64,000 bases of DNA, taken from Tamlana carrageenivorans (GTDB lineage Bacteria > Bacteroidota > Bacteroidia > Flavobacteriales > Flavobacteriaceae). How positions within the stretch are numbered: position 1 is the first letter of the stretch; each line of letters starts with the position of its first letter. Where the stretch lies: positions 62,001-126,000 of the forward strand of contig NZ_CP025938.1 of assembly GCF_002893765.1 (NCBI RefSeq). Reading direction: 5' to 3'. Both the position numbers and the translations under genes were made by a program. Shown one piece after another: positions 18,517-26,944 of the stretch. Under the pieces are notes generated by a model. That model was not told the DNA's origin and made no database searches. It was given only the letters and a program-made list of their open reading frames with translations.

Positions 18517-18538
18517 AAATCCCGCCAAAGCGGGATTT
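18517..18538 (-). terminator. Terminator after the alginate-export-type porin gene
   Basis: AAATCCCGC-CAAA-GCGGGATTT forms a compact 9-bp stem 25 bases past the porin stop, immediately upstream of the yifB promoter. Confidence 0.7.
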
Positions 18539-18563
18539 CAATAATAAATATCTTATTCGTGGT

Positions 18564-19838
18564 TTAGTTTAAAAACTTAGGTTTAAACACTAACATGGCC
18601 CAAGCCCAGTTTTGAACACCATCGGCATCAGCTTCAGGAACATTTTTAAGTTCGTACATACCATCGGCCGCAAACATGTGCGAGTATCCAACTTTTAAAG
18701 CATAACCTTTAAACGCTTTAGAAAATACTAAATCAACTTCAGTTCCTAAGGCTTTTTCTCCGCTTGCTAACGCTTCTTCACCTCTAAAGTTTAAAGCTTT
18801 AACTAAAAGACTTGATGAATCGCTAAATTTAAAATTTGCACTCGCATGAATATCAACCAAGCCAATAGAGTTTGCATGGTTTCCTACGTAGAAGTAATCC
18901 ATAAAACCGTTAAATTTGTGGTTGGTTCCATATAGAGGGAAAAAGGCTCCTGTGTTATCGGCATTACTTTCACCGTTACCACTAATAATTTCGGCACCTA
19001 TTCCTAAGCCAATTTTATCTGAAGCTTTAAATCCGAAATCTAAACTAGACAAGAAACCACCTTTTACATTTTTGTATGAGGTTCCATAAATAGCTTCTCC
19101 AGTTTGTAAGTATAAATTAGCAGCAAGAGAAAAAGCATTTTTACCATATTTTAAATGCACACCCATGGTTTGTAAATTAGCCACATCATTTAACCCAGCT
19201 GCATCATTTTGGAAACCATTATTCATTAATAATAAACTTCCTGAAAAAGCACCCCATTTCTGACTTAAATGCGCCATATACATGGTTTTATACGAAAAGA
19301 ATCCTGAAGTATTATACTCATTACCTTGAGAGATAAAACCTGTTGGATTAGAATAATCTTGGTTAAAGGCTAAAGCCACATCTAAAGCAAAATCATTTTT
19401 CTTGTATTTTATCATTCCCGCATCATGGTTACGTCCTTGTTGCGCCCAATCTAATCCTCCAAGAATACGTTGGTCATCGTAAGATAAAACTTGACGTCCT
19501 AGTTTGGTAGACCAGCCTTCTCCAAGTTTAATTTCTGCCCAGGCTTGAAAAATACCAAAGGAATTATTCATATCATAAGGCAGAATTTGTCTGTTTTCTC
19601 CCCAAACAAAAACATCTTGCAGGCTAATAAACACCTTATAGCTATCTGTTTTATAACCAGCTTTTAACCTTACTCTGGTAGAAATTCCGTAACCTGGCTC
19701 TACATTTTCTGGAATTAAGGATCCGAATCCATGACGGTATTCTGTACGGGGTCTCAATTCGCCATCTAATGAAAATTGTGCTTGTGCCCACTGTATAGAT
19801 GCTAAAAATAGCGCCAAAATTAAGTATTGTTTTCTCAT
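18564..19838 (-). CDS. Alginate-export-family outer-membrane porin
   Basis: A 424-residue beta-barrel with a signal peptide ending WAQAQF and the alginate-export signature ELRPRTEYRHG followed by RVRLKAGY, GRQVLSYDDQRILGGLDWAQQGRNHDA, and a C-terminal barrel strand. Despite the family name these proteins serve as anion porins of varied specificity. Here it follows the nitrate ABC genes in the same direction (150-base gap), so a nitrate/nitrite outer-membrane route is the obvious guess; the sequence does not prove it. Confidence 0.85.
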   Translation of the reverse strand: MRKQYLILALFLASIQWAQAQFSLDGELRPRTEYRHGFGSLIPENVEPGYGISTRVRLKAGYKTDSYKVFISLQDVFVWGENRQILPYDMNNSFGIFQAWAEIKLGEGWSTKLGRQVLSYDDQRILGGLDWAQQGRNHDAGMIKYKKNDFALDVALAFNQDYSNPTGFISQGNEYNTSGFFSYKTMYMAHLSQKWGAFSGSLLLMNNGFQNDAAGLNDVANLQTMGVHLKYGKNAFSLAANLYLQTGEAIYGTSYKNVKGGFLSSLDFGFKASDKIGLGIGAEIISGNGESNADNTGAFFPLYGTNHKFNGFMDYFYVGNHANSIGLVDIHASANFKFSDSSSLLVKALNFRGEEALASGEKALGTEVDLVFSKAFKGYALKVGYSHMFAADGMYELKNVPEADADGVQNWAWAMLVFKPKFLN

Positions 19839-19988
19839 GTGTTTGTTTTTAAGTTTGATTTTTATTTTTGGTTTTTATTAGTTATTTAACTTAAACTTAT
19901 AGCGTTTAAAGATACTAAAACACGGCGATTAACACAATCGCCATATTAAATATTTGATAATTTTTATAAAATTTTGAAGGACATTTTA

Positions 19989-20831
19989 TTAATGCTCCAA
20001 AAAGTCGATTAAATGCTTTCGATATGTGTAATAATCGTCGTGTTCGAGCACCGATTTTCTAGTACGAGGTCTTTCGAAGTCAATATTTAAAACATCCCCA
20101 ATTTTAGCTTTAGGACCACTAGTCATCATCACAACACGATCGGCAAGAAAAATAGCCTCATCCACATCGTGGGTAATCATTACTGCTGTAATTTTTTCTT
20201 TATTCCAGATTTCAATGAGAATATCTTGAAGCTCACCACGTGTTAAAGAATCTAACATCCCGAAAGGCTCATCTAGTAAAAGCACTTTAGGTTTAATAGC
20301 GAAGGCTCTAGCAATACCAACACGTTGTTGCATCCCTTGCGATAAATCGCTTGCTTTTTTATGAAAAGCATCTTCTAAACCTACCTTTTGTAAATAGTAT
20401 TTAGCAATATCGTGACGTTGCGCTTTGGTAGCATGAGGAAAAACTTGATCGACTCCCAAAAGTACATTTTGAAGGGCCGTCATCCAAGGCATTAAACTAG
20501 GCGCTTGGAAAATAACACCGCGATCTGGTCCTGGCCCTGTAATGTGTTTTCCTAAAACTGAAATATGGCCGCCAGAAATAGGATTCAATCCTGCAATCAT
20601 TGACAACATGGTTGTTTTTCCGCAACCTGAATGCCCAATAATGGTCACAAACTCCTCCTTTTTAATTTGAAGATTTAAATCCTCAAGCACCACATAATCT
20701 CCTTTAGGTGTTGGGTAAACTTTCTTTAAGTTTTTTAAATCTAACATCACTTCCGATGAAGGAAAAACTTCAGCTTCTGTAATCACTCGTTTTGGCGTAT
20801 TTTCTATAATATTTGTAGTCATATCTCTCAT
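19989..20831 (-). CDS. Nitrate ABC importer ATPase (NrtD-like)
   Basis: A 280-residue ABC ATPase. Walker A GHSGCGKTT, the LSQGMQQR signature, Walker B VLLLDEPFGMLD and an intact switch histidine in MITHDVDEA mark it as hydrolysis-competent. The C-terminal DFERPRTRKSV is typical of the nitrate/taurine subfamily. The first ATG shares one base with the stop of the preceding ATPase, so they are translationally coupled; an internal ATG three codons later is an alternative start. It would pair with the degenerate ATPase upstream as a heterodimer. Confidence 0.9.
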   Translation of the reverse strand: MRDMTTNIIENTPKRVITEAEVFPSSEVMLDLKNLKKVYPTPKGDYVVLEDLNLQIKKEEFVTIIGHSGCGKTTMLSMIAGLNPISGGHISVLGKHITGPGPDRGVIFQAPSLMPWMTALQNVLLGVDQVFPHATKAQRHDIAKYYLQKVGLEDAFHKKASDLSQGMQQRVGIARAFAIKPKVLLLDEPFGMLDSLTRGELQDILIEIWNKEKITAVMITHDVDEAIFLADRVVMMTSGPKAKIGDVLNIDFERPRTRKSVLEHDDYYTYRKHLIDFLEH

Positions 20832-21679
20832 TAATTAAAGCGTCCAACAAAACTTTTTGGTTCTAATTCTGGTAATACAATAGCTTCTTGAGCTTCTGCT
20901 TTACGATCGTTTCCTATCTCCATCAAGTACTCGATAATCGCATTTCTAGTTTCCTTAAAATTGGCATTATCATTCATCTCGGTTTTATCACGAGGACGCT
21001 CGATATCAATTTTAAATTCTGGACCTAGAGTTGCTTTTGGACCTGGTTTAAGCGGAATAATACGATCGGCCATGTAAATACCTTCATCCACATCGTTGGT
21101 AATAAGTAAGGCCGTACGTTTATCTTTTCCCCAGATGTTTAAAATTTCATCTTGAAGATTCCCACGTGTTAAGGCATCTAAAGCACCTAGAGGTTCGTCC
21201 ATAATAATCATTTCTGGCTTCATCGATAAGGCTCTGGCTACAGCAACACGCTGACGCATACCACCAGACAACTCACCAGGACGTTTATTAATCGCATGTG
21301 ATAAACCCACCATATCAACATAATCTTTAACGATTTCGTTTAGCTCTACTTTTGTTTTCTTTGGAAAAGCTTCCTTAACCGCCATGTAAATATTTTGACC
21401 TACGGTTAACCATGGCAATAGCGAATAATTTTGAAAAATAACACCACGCTCATGACTGGTTCCTACAACAGGCACGCCTTTAAATAAAACCTCACCACTT
21501 GTAGGCTGAATAAGTCCGTTTATTAAATTTACTAAAGTTGTTTTTCCACTTCCTGTAAACCCTACGATGGCTACAAACTCGCCTTCTTCAATAGTTAAAT
21601 TGATGTTTGAAAGCACTTCAGATTCTGCGTCGCCTTGACCGTAAGATTTGTATATATTATTTAATTCTAAGTATGCCAT
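20831..21679 (-). CDS. Nitrate ABC importer ATPase with Asn in the H-loop (NrtC-like)
   Basis: A 282-residue ABC ATPase with Walker A GFTGSGKTT (40-48), LSGGMRQR signature (138-145) and Walker B MIIMDEPLGALD. The switch histidine is replaced by Asn195 (LLITNDVDEG), as I recall for cyanobacterial NrtC-type subunits, which makes one composite ATP site of the heterodimer weak. Unlike cyanobacterial NrtC it has no substrate-binding-like C-terminal domain. It overlaps the second ATPase by one base. Confidence 0.9.
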   Translation of the reverse strand: MAYLELNNIYKSYGQGDAESEVLSNINLTIEEGEFVAIVGFTGSGKTTLVNLINGLIQPTSGEVLFKGVPVVGTSHERGVIFQNYSLLPWLTVGQNIYMAVKEAFPKKTKVELNEIVKDYVDMVGLSHAINKRPGELSGGMRQRVAVARALSMKPEMIIMDEPLGALDALTRGNLQDEILNIWGKDKRTALLITNDVDEGIYMADRIIPLKPGPKATLGPEFKIDIERPRDKTEMNDNANFKETRNAIIEYLMEIGNDRKAEAQEAIVLPELEPKSFVGRFN

Positions 21680-21688
21680 TTTCTTTAC

Positions 21689-21766
21689 GTGTTAATTTGT
21701 TGATTCGTTTATTTGTTGAATTATTTAACAGTTATACGATTAAACAATTCAACGATTCCACATCCC
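21689..21766. repeat. REP-like GTTTAATCG/CGATTAAAC element, copy 1
   Basis: AT-rich intergenic sequence with GTTAATTTG, CGTTTATTTG and, in inverse orientation, CGATTAAACAATTCAACG followed by ATTCCACATCCCTCTAA. The last part closely matches the copy at 30600-30650. Degenerate inverted repeats of this kind occur four times in this window. Confidence 0.55.
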
Positions 21767-21767
21767 T

Positions 21768-22874
21768 CTAAATAGCTTCCGATTTATTGAACGACACCCA
21801 GTTTTGAATGGTTAACATGATGCGATCTAATAAGAATCCGATGATCCCGATAACAAACATGGCTACAATAATTTTTGAATTTGAATCGTTTGCTCCATTT
21901 TGAAATTCTTCCCAAACAAATAAGCCTAAACCTGGACTCTGTGCTAATAATTCGATAGCAATTAAAACCATCCAAGCTACAGATAAAGTAATTTTAAGTC
22001 CGGTGAAGATTAATGGTAAAGACGATGGTAAAATCACCTTAAACACTTTTTGTACTGGTCCTAATTTCAATACTTTGGCCACATTGATATAATCTTTATC
22101 TACCGATGCCACACCCATGGCCGTGTTTACTAAAGTGGCCCACATGGAGCAGAACCCTACACTTATGAATGAGATGATGAATGAACTATCTTCGGTTGAA
22201 TCGATTAAAATCGTTTTTACAATCATAAACACTAATAAGTACCACACTACTGGAGACACTGGTTTGAAAATTTGAATAAACCAGTTGAACGCACTTTTTA
22301 ATGTTGGACTTAATCCGATTAGAATTCCGATTGGAATCGCGATAAATAACGCCAATAAGAATCCGGCGAATACCGTTTTTAAACTCATTACAATTTGATC
22401 GATAAACGATGGTCTACCCGTATATGTAATGGGGTCTTTTCCTGCAGCGATACGCTTTTCGTTTAAAGCCGCTGTTTTTTCAATAAATGCCTCTTTATCG
22501 GCTCTAATAATTTTATGGTCTCTTAACAACGATTGGTAAGAATCCCAAACCTGGCCAGGTGATGGTAAGGTATTTGGCTGACAACTAACATCACCAGAAG
22601 CAATACAAGCTTTCATCGCTTCGGCCGCCTCTGGACCTTGATCGGCTAAAGCAGTTTCAATTTTATAATTAGCTTCACGGTTGTAAAGCGACTCGGCTCC
22701 AAGTTGCCACAAACCTAAAAATAATAGAATAGAAGCAATAGGTACGACAACTTTACGTAAGAAATTAATAAAATCTTCCTTCTCTAGTTTTCCTGTAAAT
22801 AAATCTTTTAAGGTTGTTAAAAAACCGAATCCCATGAATTTGGATACTTTTTCTAATGTTATACTTTGCTTCAT
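21768..22874 (-). CDS. Nitrate ABC importer permease (NrtB-like)
   Basis: A 368-residue inner-membrane permease of the BPD-transport family. The first hydrophobic segment (about 44-60) is followed by a polar periplasmic insertion of around 100 residues containing CIASGDVSCQPN. The remaining transmembrane helices follow, with the EAA-type loop near LGPVQKVFKVILPSSLPLIFTGLKI that docks the ATPases. Bacteroidota NrtB proteins share this insertion-bearing layout as far as I recall. Lies 27 bases after nrtA and 88 bases (a repeat element) before the ATPase genes. Confidence 0.88.
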   Translation of the reverse strand: MKQSITLEKVSKFMGFGFLTTLKDLFTGKLEKEDFINFLRKVVVPIASILLFLGLWQLGAESLYNREANYKIETALADQGPEAAEAMKACIASGDVSCQPNTLPSPGQVWDSYQSLLRDHKIIRADKEAFIEKTAALNEKRIAAGKDPITYTGRPSFIDQIVMSLKTVFAGFLLALFIAIPIGILIGLSPTLKSAFNWFIQIFKPVSPVVWYLLVFMIVKTILIDSTEDSSFIISFISVGFCSMWATLVNTAMGVASVDKDYINVAKVLKLGPVQKVFKVILPSSLPLIFTGLKITLSVAWMVLIAIELLAQSPGLGLFVWEEFQNGANDSNSKIIVAMFVIGIIGFLLDRIMLTIQNWVSFNKSEAI

Positions 22875-22901
22875 AATTCTAAAATTTTATTATCTAACTA
22901 A

Positions 22902-24296
22902 TTACTGTACTGCTTTATCTTTATTTCCTATTGAGAAACTATTGATATATGAAATTGGATCTTTACCATCATATACTTTTCCGTCTATAAAATCTGTTGT
23001 TGCTGGTTTATAACCGTCGGTTGCTGGAATATCGCTTGCTGGAATATGACCTTCTTCTACTAAAAGTTTTGCTGCTTTATTCCAAACATCTGGTCTATAA
23101 ATATCTTTAATCGTTTCCGCATACCAATCTGCTGGTTTTGCTTCAGGAATTTGTCCCCAACGACGCATTTGAGTTAAGAACCATACACCATCTGAGTAGA
23201 AAGGATACGTTGCGTTATACTTGTAGAATACATTAAAGTCTGGCATGTCACGCTTATCACCTTTTTCAAATTCGAAAGTACCTGTCATAGAGTTTGCGAT
23301 AACAGCTTCATCTGCTCCTACGTATTGAGACATTGATAAGATTTTTACAGCTTCAGCTCTATTACTTGGCTCATCTAACCATTTTCCTGCTCTAATTAAG
23401 GCTTTAGTCACGGCTATAGCTGTATTAGGGTTTTCTTCAATAAACTTCTCGGTCATTACAAATACTTTTTCAGGATTGTTTTTCCAGATATCGTAGTTCG
23501 TTACTACTGGCACTCCAATTCCTTTAAAAACCGCTTGTTGATTCCATGGCTCACCTACACAGTATCCGTAAATAGTTCCTGCTTCTAAGGTTGCTGGCAT
23601 TTGTGGCGGAGGCGTTACAGAAAGTAAAACTTCAGCATCGATTTGCCCTTGTACGTTATCGGCAGTGTACATTCCAGGGTTAATCCCTGCAGCTGCTAAC
23701 CAATATCTAATTTCGTAGTTATGAGTTGATACTGGGAATACCATACCCATTTTAAAAGGTTTTCCAGAGTTTTTATACTCATTAATAACAGGTTTTAAAG
23801 CATCTGCTTTAATAGGATGAACTGGTTTTCCTTCTGAATCCATTGGAACATTAGGCTTCATTTTAGACCAAACATCGTTTGACACTGTAATCCCGTTTCC
23901 ATTTAAATCCATAGAAAACGTCGTTACTAATTTAGCTTGTCTTCCAAAACCTGCACCAGCAGCAATTGGCTGCCCTGCTAGCATGTGCGAACCATCTAAC
24001 TGTCCGTCGATCACACGATCTAAAACATTTTTCCAGTTTGATTGTGCTTCAACAGATACAAATAAACCTTCATCTTCAAAAAATCCTTTTTCCTTAGCAA
24101 TTGCTAAAGGCGCCATATCTGTTAATTTGATAAAACCAAATGTTAATTGTGGTTTTTCAATATCTAAAGTTTTTGTTTTTGAAGTTTCAGTAACAACGTT
24201 TTCGGCAATGGTTTGCTTCTTTTCTTTACTACCACAAGAGAACAGTAAAGCTGCTACTGGTAGGATTAAAGTTGATTTTTTAAATAATGATTTCAT
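22902..24296 (-). CDS. CmpA/NrtA-family nitrate-binding lipoprotein
   Basis: A 464-residue substrate-binding protein anchored by a lipobox (LLFSCGSKEKK, Cys21). The fold follows the CmpA/NrtA type: PQLTFGFIKLTDMAPLAIAKEKGFFEDEGL at the start of the domain, DGSHMLAGQP, MGMVFPVSTHNYEIRYWLAAAGI and GYCVGEPWNQQAV around the anion site. It captures nitrate (possibly nitrite or bicarbonate in relatives) for the NrtB/ATPase importer. A palindrome, TAAGTATTAATACTTA, lies 23-38 bases upstream and an exact -7 box 8 bases beyond it. Confidence 0.92.
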   Translation of the reverse strand: MKSLFKKSTLILPVAALLFSCGSKEKKQTIAENVVTETSKTKTLDIEKPQLTFGFIKLTDMAPLAIAKEKGFFEDEGLFVSVEAQSNWKNVLDRVIDGQLDGSHMLAGQPIAAGAGFGRQAKLVTTFSMDLNGNGITVSNDVWSKMKPNVPMDSEGKPVHPIKADALKPVINEYKNSGKPFKMGMVFPVSTHNYEIRYWLAAAGINPGMYTADNVQGQIDAEVLLSVTPPPQMPATLEAGTIYGYCVGEPWNQQAVFKGIGVPVVTNYDIWKNNPEKVFVMTEKFIEENPNTAIAVTKALIRAGKWLDEPSNRAEAVKILSMSQYVGADEAVIANSMTGTFEFEKGDKRDMPDFNVFYKYNATYPFYSDGVWFLTQMRRWGQIPEAKPADWYAETIKDIYRPDVWNKAAKLLVEEGHIPASDIPATDGYKPATTDFIDGKVYDGKDPISYINSFSIGNKDKAVQ

Positions 24297-24318
24297 CTGT
24301 GTTTGATTTTGATTAAAC

Positions 24319-24334
24319 TAAGTATTAATACTTA
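24319..24334. promoter_or_regulatory. Shared palindromic operator, nrtA copy
   Basis: TAAGTATTAATACTTA is a perfect 16-base palindrome. The identical 16-mer lies before the globin operon (28216-28231), with a one-mismatch copy before the crp/fnr gene (29156-29171). At nrtA it sits where transcription should start, seven bases downstream of the -7 box, which suits a repressor. Cognate regulator not identified. Confidence 0.75.
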
Positions 24335-24341
24335 TACAAGG

Positions 24342-24349
24342 CAAATATA
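24342..24349 (-). promoter_or_regulatory. -7 element of nrtA promoter
   Basis: TATATTTG on the minus strand matches TAnnTTTG exactly. No TTG is found 17-23 bases upstream. Instead an imperfect dyad, TGACA-GATCA-TGTCA (24363-24377), occupies the -33 region, which would suit an activator-dependent promoter. Confidence 0.6.
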
Positions 24350-24479
24350 TAAGTAGTCTACGTGACAGATCATGTCAATACACATGTACAATCCTCTTTT
24401 TTAACAGTTATTAACCTGCTAAAAACCATAAAAAATCCATAAAACACTATTTAACAAGCCATTAAAAACATCCGTAAAC

Positions 24480-24514
24480 AAAAAAGCGTTACTTAAAACT
24501 CTAAGTAACGCTTC
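24480..24514 (-). terminator. Terminator of the globin redox operon
   Basis: On the minus strand AAGCGTTACTTA pairs with TAAGTAACGCTT and is followed by TTTTTG, about 95 bases after the stop of the pentahaem cytochrome gene. Most of the 311-base gap 24297-24607 is thus accounted for by this terminator and the nrtA promoter. Confidence 0.8.
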
Positions 24515-24607
24515 TAATTTTTCTAAAAAATATACGTAGTTTTTGATAAAAAGTATTCTATTCTAGAATTTTTGAAATAAAATGAGATTCAAAATACGTA
24601 GATGATT

Positions 24608-25315
24608 TTATTTTTCTAAGGATTCTAGCCAAGCTTCCTGAGAGAGTGCTTGGTACTTTTTATTATCACCATAAGGATCTGCTCCCCCATCAAAATACTG
24701 TTGAATTTGTTTTAAAGGAATGGTGTCCGACATTTTCTCTGGAACCTCATAACGGTGATTCCCATGAAAATCATGACATTGAATACAAGTAGACCATTGT
24801 TTTTTAGCAATAATAGCTTTGTGGGAGATATCTAAAGGATCGTTTTCTACTTCCAAATCTTGATGACAATTTTTACAATAATCGGCAGAAACAACCGAAA
24901 CACGTTCTTCTTGATGTTCGGTATGACAGGTAATACAAGTAGTTGCATCAATTTCTTTAACCGCATCTTTAAAGCGAGGCTCCTTAAAGCGATGTGTAGG
25001 ATGCCTATCGTTTGCGCGATCATGACATTGCATACAGTTATCTACAGTCACATCTTGAGTACCAAAATCGACACCATGTTCTCGAGCACCAACAGCATGT
25101 GATATATTAGATTGTATTTGCTGAAGTAAATTCCCCTTAGCATCGGCATGACAGGCAAAACAAGACAGTTCCTGATGACCTGTATTCATCGGTCCAACAG
25201 ATACATATTGCTCGGCTGAATCTAGGGTTAAAACATAAAAAATCACAGCGCCCAAAACCACACCTATAACACTTCCTATAACTTGTCTTTTTCGCAACGG
25301 ACTTACTTTAAACAT
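24608..25315 (-). CDS. Membrane-anchored pentahaem cytochrome c
   Basis: A 235-residue protein with one N-terminal membrane anchor (about 11-31) and five CXXCH haem sites at 52-56 (CFACH), 94-98 (CMQCH), 127-131 (CITCH), 147-151 (CKNCH) and 177-181 (CIQCH). Many further histidines (as in NDRHPTHRF and HGNHRY) can act as distal ligands. It belongs broadly with the cytochrome c3/NapC-NrfH-type quinol-linked electron carriers, but I do not assign it to a named family. It is last in the globin operon, 19 bases after the FAD reductase, and would carry electrons on the periplasmic side. Confidence 0.85.
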   Translation of the reverse strand: MFKVSPLRKRQVIGSVIGVVLGAVIFYVLTLDSAEQYVSVGPMNTGHQELSCFACHADAKGNLLQQIQSNISHAVGAREHGVDFGTQDVTVDNCMQCHDRANDRHPTHRFKEPRFKDAVKEIDATTCITCHTEHQEERVSVVSADYCKNCHQDLEVENDPLDISHKAIIAKKQWSTCIQCHDFHGNHRYEVPEKMSDTIPLKQIQQYFDGGADPYGDNKKYQALSQEAWLESLEK

Positions 25316-25334
25316 GTTACTTGTTTTTTTCTAA

Positions 25335-26363
25335 TTAAATTTCAATTGTAATTTCTTCACTTGCTGGATAACTCACACAGGTTAAAATTTGCCCTTTCGC
25401 AACGTCATCCTCTGACAACAAATGCCCCTCGGTCATGGTTATTTCTCCCGAAACACATTGGGCTTTGCAAGTAGAACACATACCGGAGCGGCAGGAATAG
25501 GGAATCACAATATTTTCAGACATGGCTTGTTGTAATATCGATTGATCCCCTCTAGCCTTAAATTGTTTTACATCGCCATTAATTTTTAATGTCACGGTAC
25601 AAACCAGGTTCTTACCAGTAACTTTAACAGGCGCAGCCTTAAAAACTTCAATTTTTATTTGTTCTCTTGTGATGCCTTGATTTTTTAAAAGCGTTTTGGT
25701 CTGCTCCATATACCCTGAAGGGCCACAAATCATATAAACATGATCGCTAAAATTTAATTGGTGTTTGGCAAAAATTTTAATTAGTAAGCCTGCGTTTATT
25801 AATCCTGAATGGTAATTGTTTTGAGAAGCTTTAATCGACGATACAATATGCTCAACAGCAAAATGATCGGGATGACTAATTTCTAAAGCTTTAATTTCTT
25901 CATGAAAAATAATGGATGCCTCATTTTGGTTAGCATAAACCAATAATACCTTAGACTGCTTTTCTTCAGACAAAATAGATTTAACTATTGAAAACATAGG
26001 CGTAATGCCACTTCCTCCAGCAAACAGCACATATTGATTTCTATCATGCACCTGAGGCTCTACCAAGAATGACCCCGCAGGATCATCAACCACCAACTTA
26101 TCACCAACCTTTAAATGATCGTGTACGAAATTGGAAACCAATCCTTTTTCAACTCTTTTAATGGTTATTTTTAAATCTTTATCGGTATAAGGATTGCTGC
26201 TAAAAGAGTATGCACGTTTATGAACCACATTATCTATAGGCACATGAATGGTTAGAAATTGCCCTGGTTTATACTTTAACTTTTTAAAGAAATTTCCATT
26301 TTTAAAACACAGACTTACTGCATCATTGGTTTCTTTAACAATATCTTTTATAAGTAATTTCAT
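25335..26363 (-). CDS. FAD/NAD(P)H reductase with C-terminal 2Fe-2S domain
   Basis: A 342-residue PaaE/HCP-reductase-type flavoprotein. FAD-binding RAYS motif at 50-53, NAD(P)-binding GGSGITP at 116-122 and CGP at 213-215. A plant-type 2Fe-2S domain has Cys291, Cys296, Cys299 and Cys329 (CRSGMCSTC plus LTC). No signal peptide, so cytoplasmic. It would pass electrons from NAD(P)H to a one-electron acceptor: the operon's globin, or the small di-haem membrane protein 8 bases upstream. With a single-domain globin in the operon, this looks like a flavohaemoglobin system split into separate parts (inference). Confidence 0.92.
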   Translation of the reverse strand: MKLLIKDIVKETNDAVSLCFKNGNFFKKLKYKPGQFLTIHVPIDNVVHKRAYSFSSNPYTDKDLKITIKRVEKGLVSNFVHDHLKVGDKLVVDDPAGSFLVEPQVHDRNQYVLFAGGSGITPMFSIVKSILSEEKQSKVLLVYANQNEASIIFHEEIKALEISHPDHFAVEHIVSSIKASQNNYHSGLINAGLLIKIFAKHQLNFSDHVYMICGPSGYMEQTKTLLKNQGITREQIKIEVFKAAPVKVTGKNLVCTVTLKINGDVKQFKARGDQSILQQAMSENIVIPYSCRSGMCSTCKAQCVSGEITMTEGHLLSEDDVAKGQILTCVSYPASEEITIEI

Positions 26364-26371
26364 AACATCGT

Positions 26372-26851
26372 TTATTTATAATAGAATACCATCGTGATAT
26401 GAAATACCATAATAATGGTTACAACTATGGATAACGCCACATGGGTAATCATCCAACTTTTAAACAATAAATCGCTATTATTTTTTATAACATCTAAATT
26501 AAAATACCCAAGGAGCGTATTTGTAAAAAATATGTACGATAACATGAGCAAATACCCATAACCAAAAGTCATACTATGTATATAAAACAATAAGGGACTC
26601 AGGGCTCCAATCCATTTATGCATGTCTAGAATGGTCATGGCGTGTTTCCTAAACTTTTTAATCACGCGCGTAAAAGTTAAAAGCCATTGAAATGCAATAA
26701 ATAGAGCTAATACTAGTCCCGACCAACGTTTAAATAGCTCATCCTGCTGCAACTCAAACAACCAAGTCCACTGCAAATCCAAAAAATATTGTAAGAGATA
26801 GGCAAACAAGCAGAGTAACCCCACTAATGTGGATTTATTAATGACGACCAT
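26372..26851 (-). CDS. Small four-helix membrane protein with NOX/ferric-reductase-like paired histidines
   Basis: A 159-residue integral membrane protein with four hydrophobic helices (about 8-26, 45-62, 81-108, 134-157). Helix three region carries His78 and His92, and helix four carries His137 and His151, each pair 14 positions apart (H-x13-H). In NOX and ferric-reductase domains, histidine pairs spaced this way in two helices bind two stacked b-haems. The protein ends right after the last helix and has no flavin domain, but the next gene encodes a separate FAD/NAD reductase. I infer a minimal transmembrane electron conduit; no family name is claimed. Confidence 0.65.
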   Translation of the reverse strand: MVVINKSTLVGLLCLFAYLLQYFLDLQWTWLFELQQDELFKRWSGLVLALFIAFQWLLTFTRVIKKFRKHAMTILDMHKWIGALSPLLFYIHSMTFGYGYLLMLSYIFFTNTLLGYFNLDVIKNNSDLLFKSWMITHVALSIVVTIIMVFHITMVFYYK

Positions 26852-26944
26852 AAATTATTAGATGATTTTTTTATTAAATAGAAAATGACAGGATTCGCTC
26901 TTTAACCCGCATAATAAAGCGCTCTTAATTTAGGTGTTAAGCCT

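Noticed and set aside
19989..21679. Taurine or sulfonate transporter
   Set aside because: The binding protein is CmpA/NrtA type and one ATPase has the NrtC-like ITNDVDE; the neighbours are nitrate reductase and globin genes.
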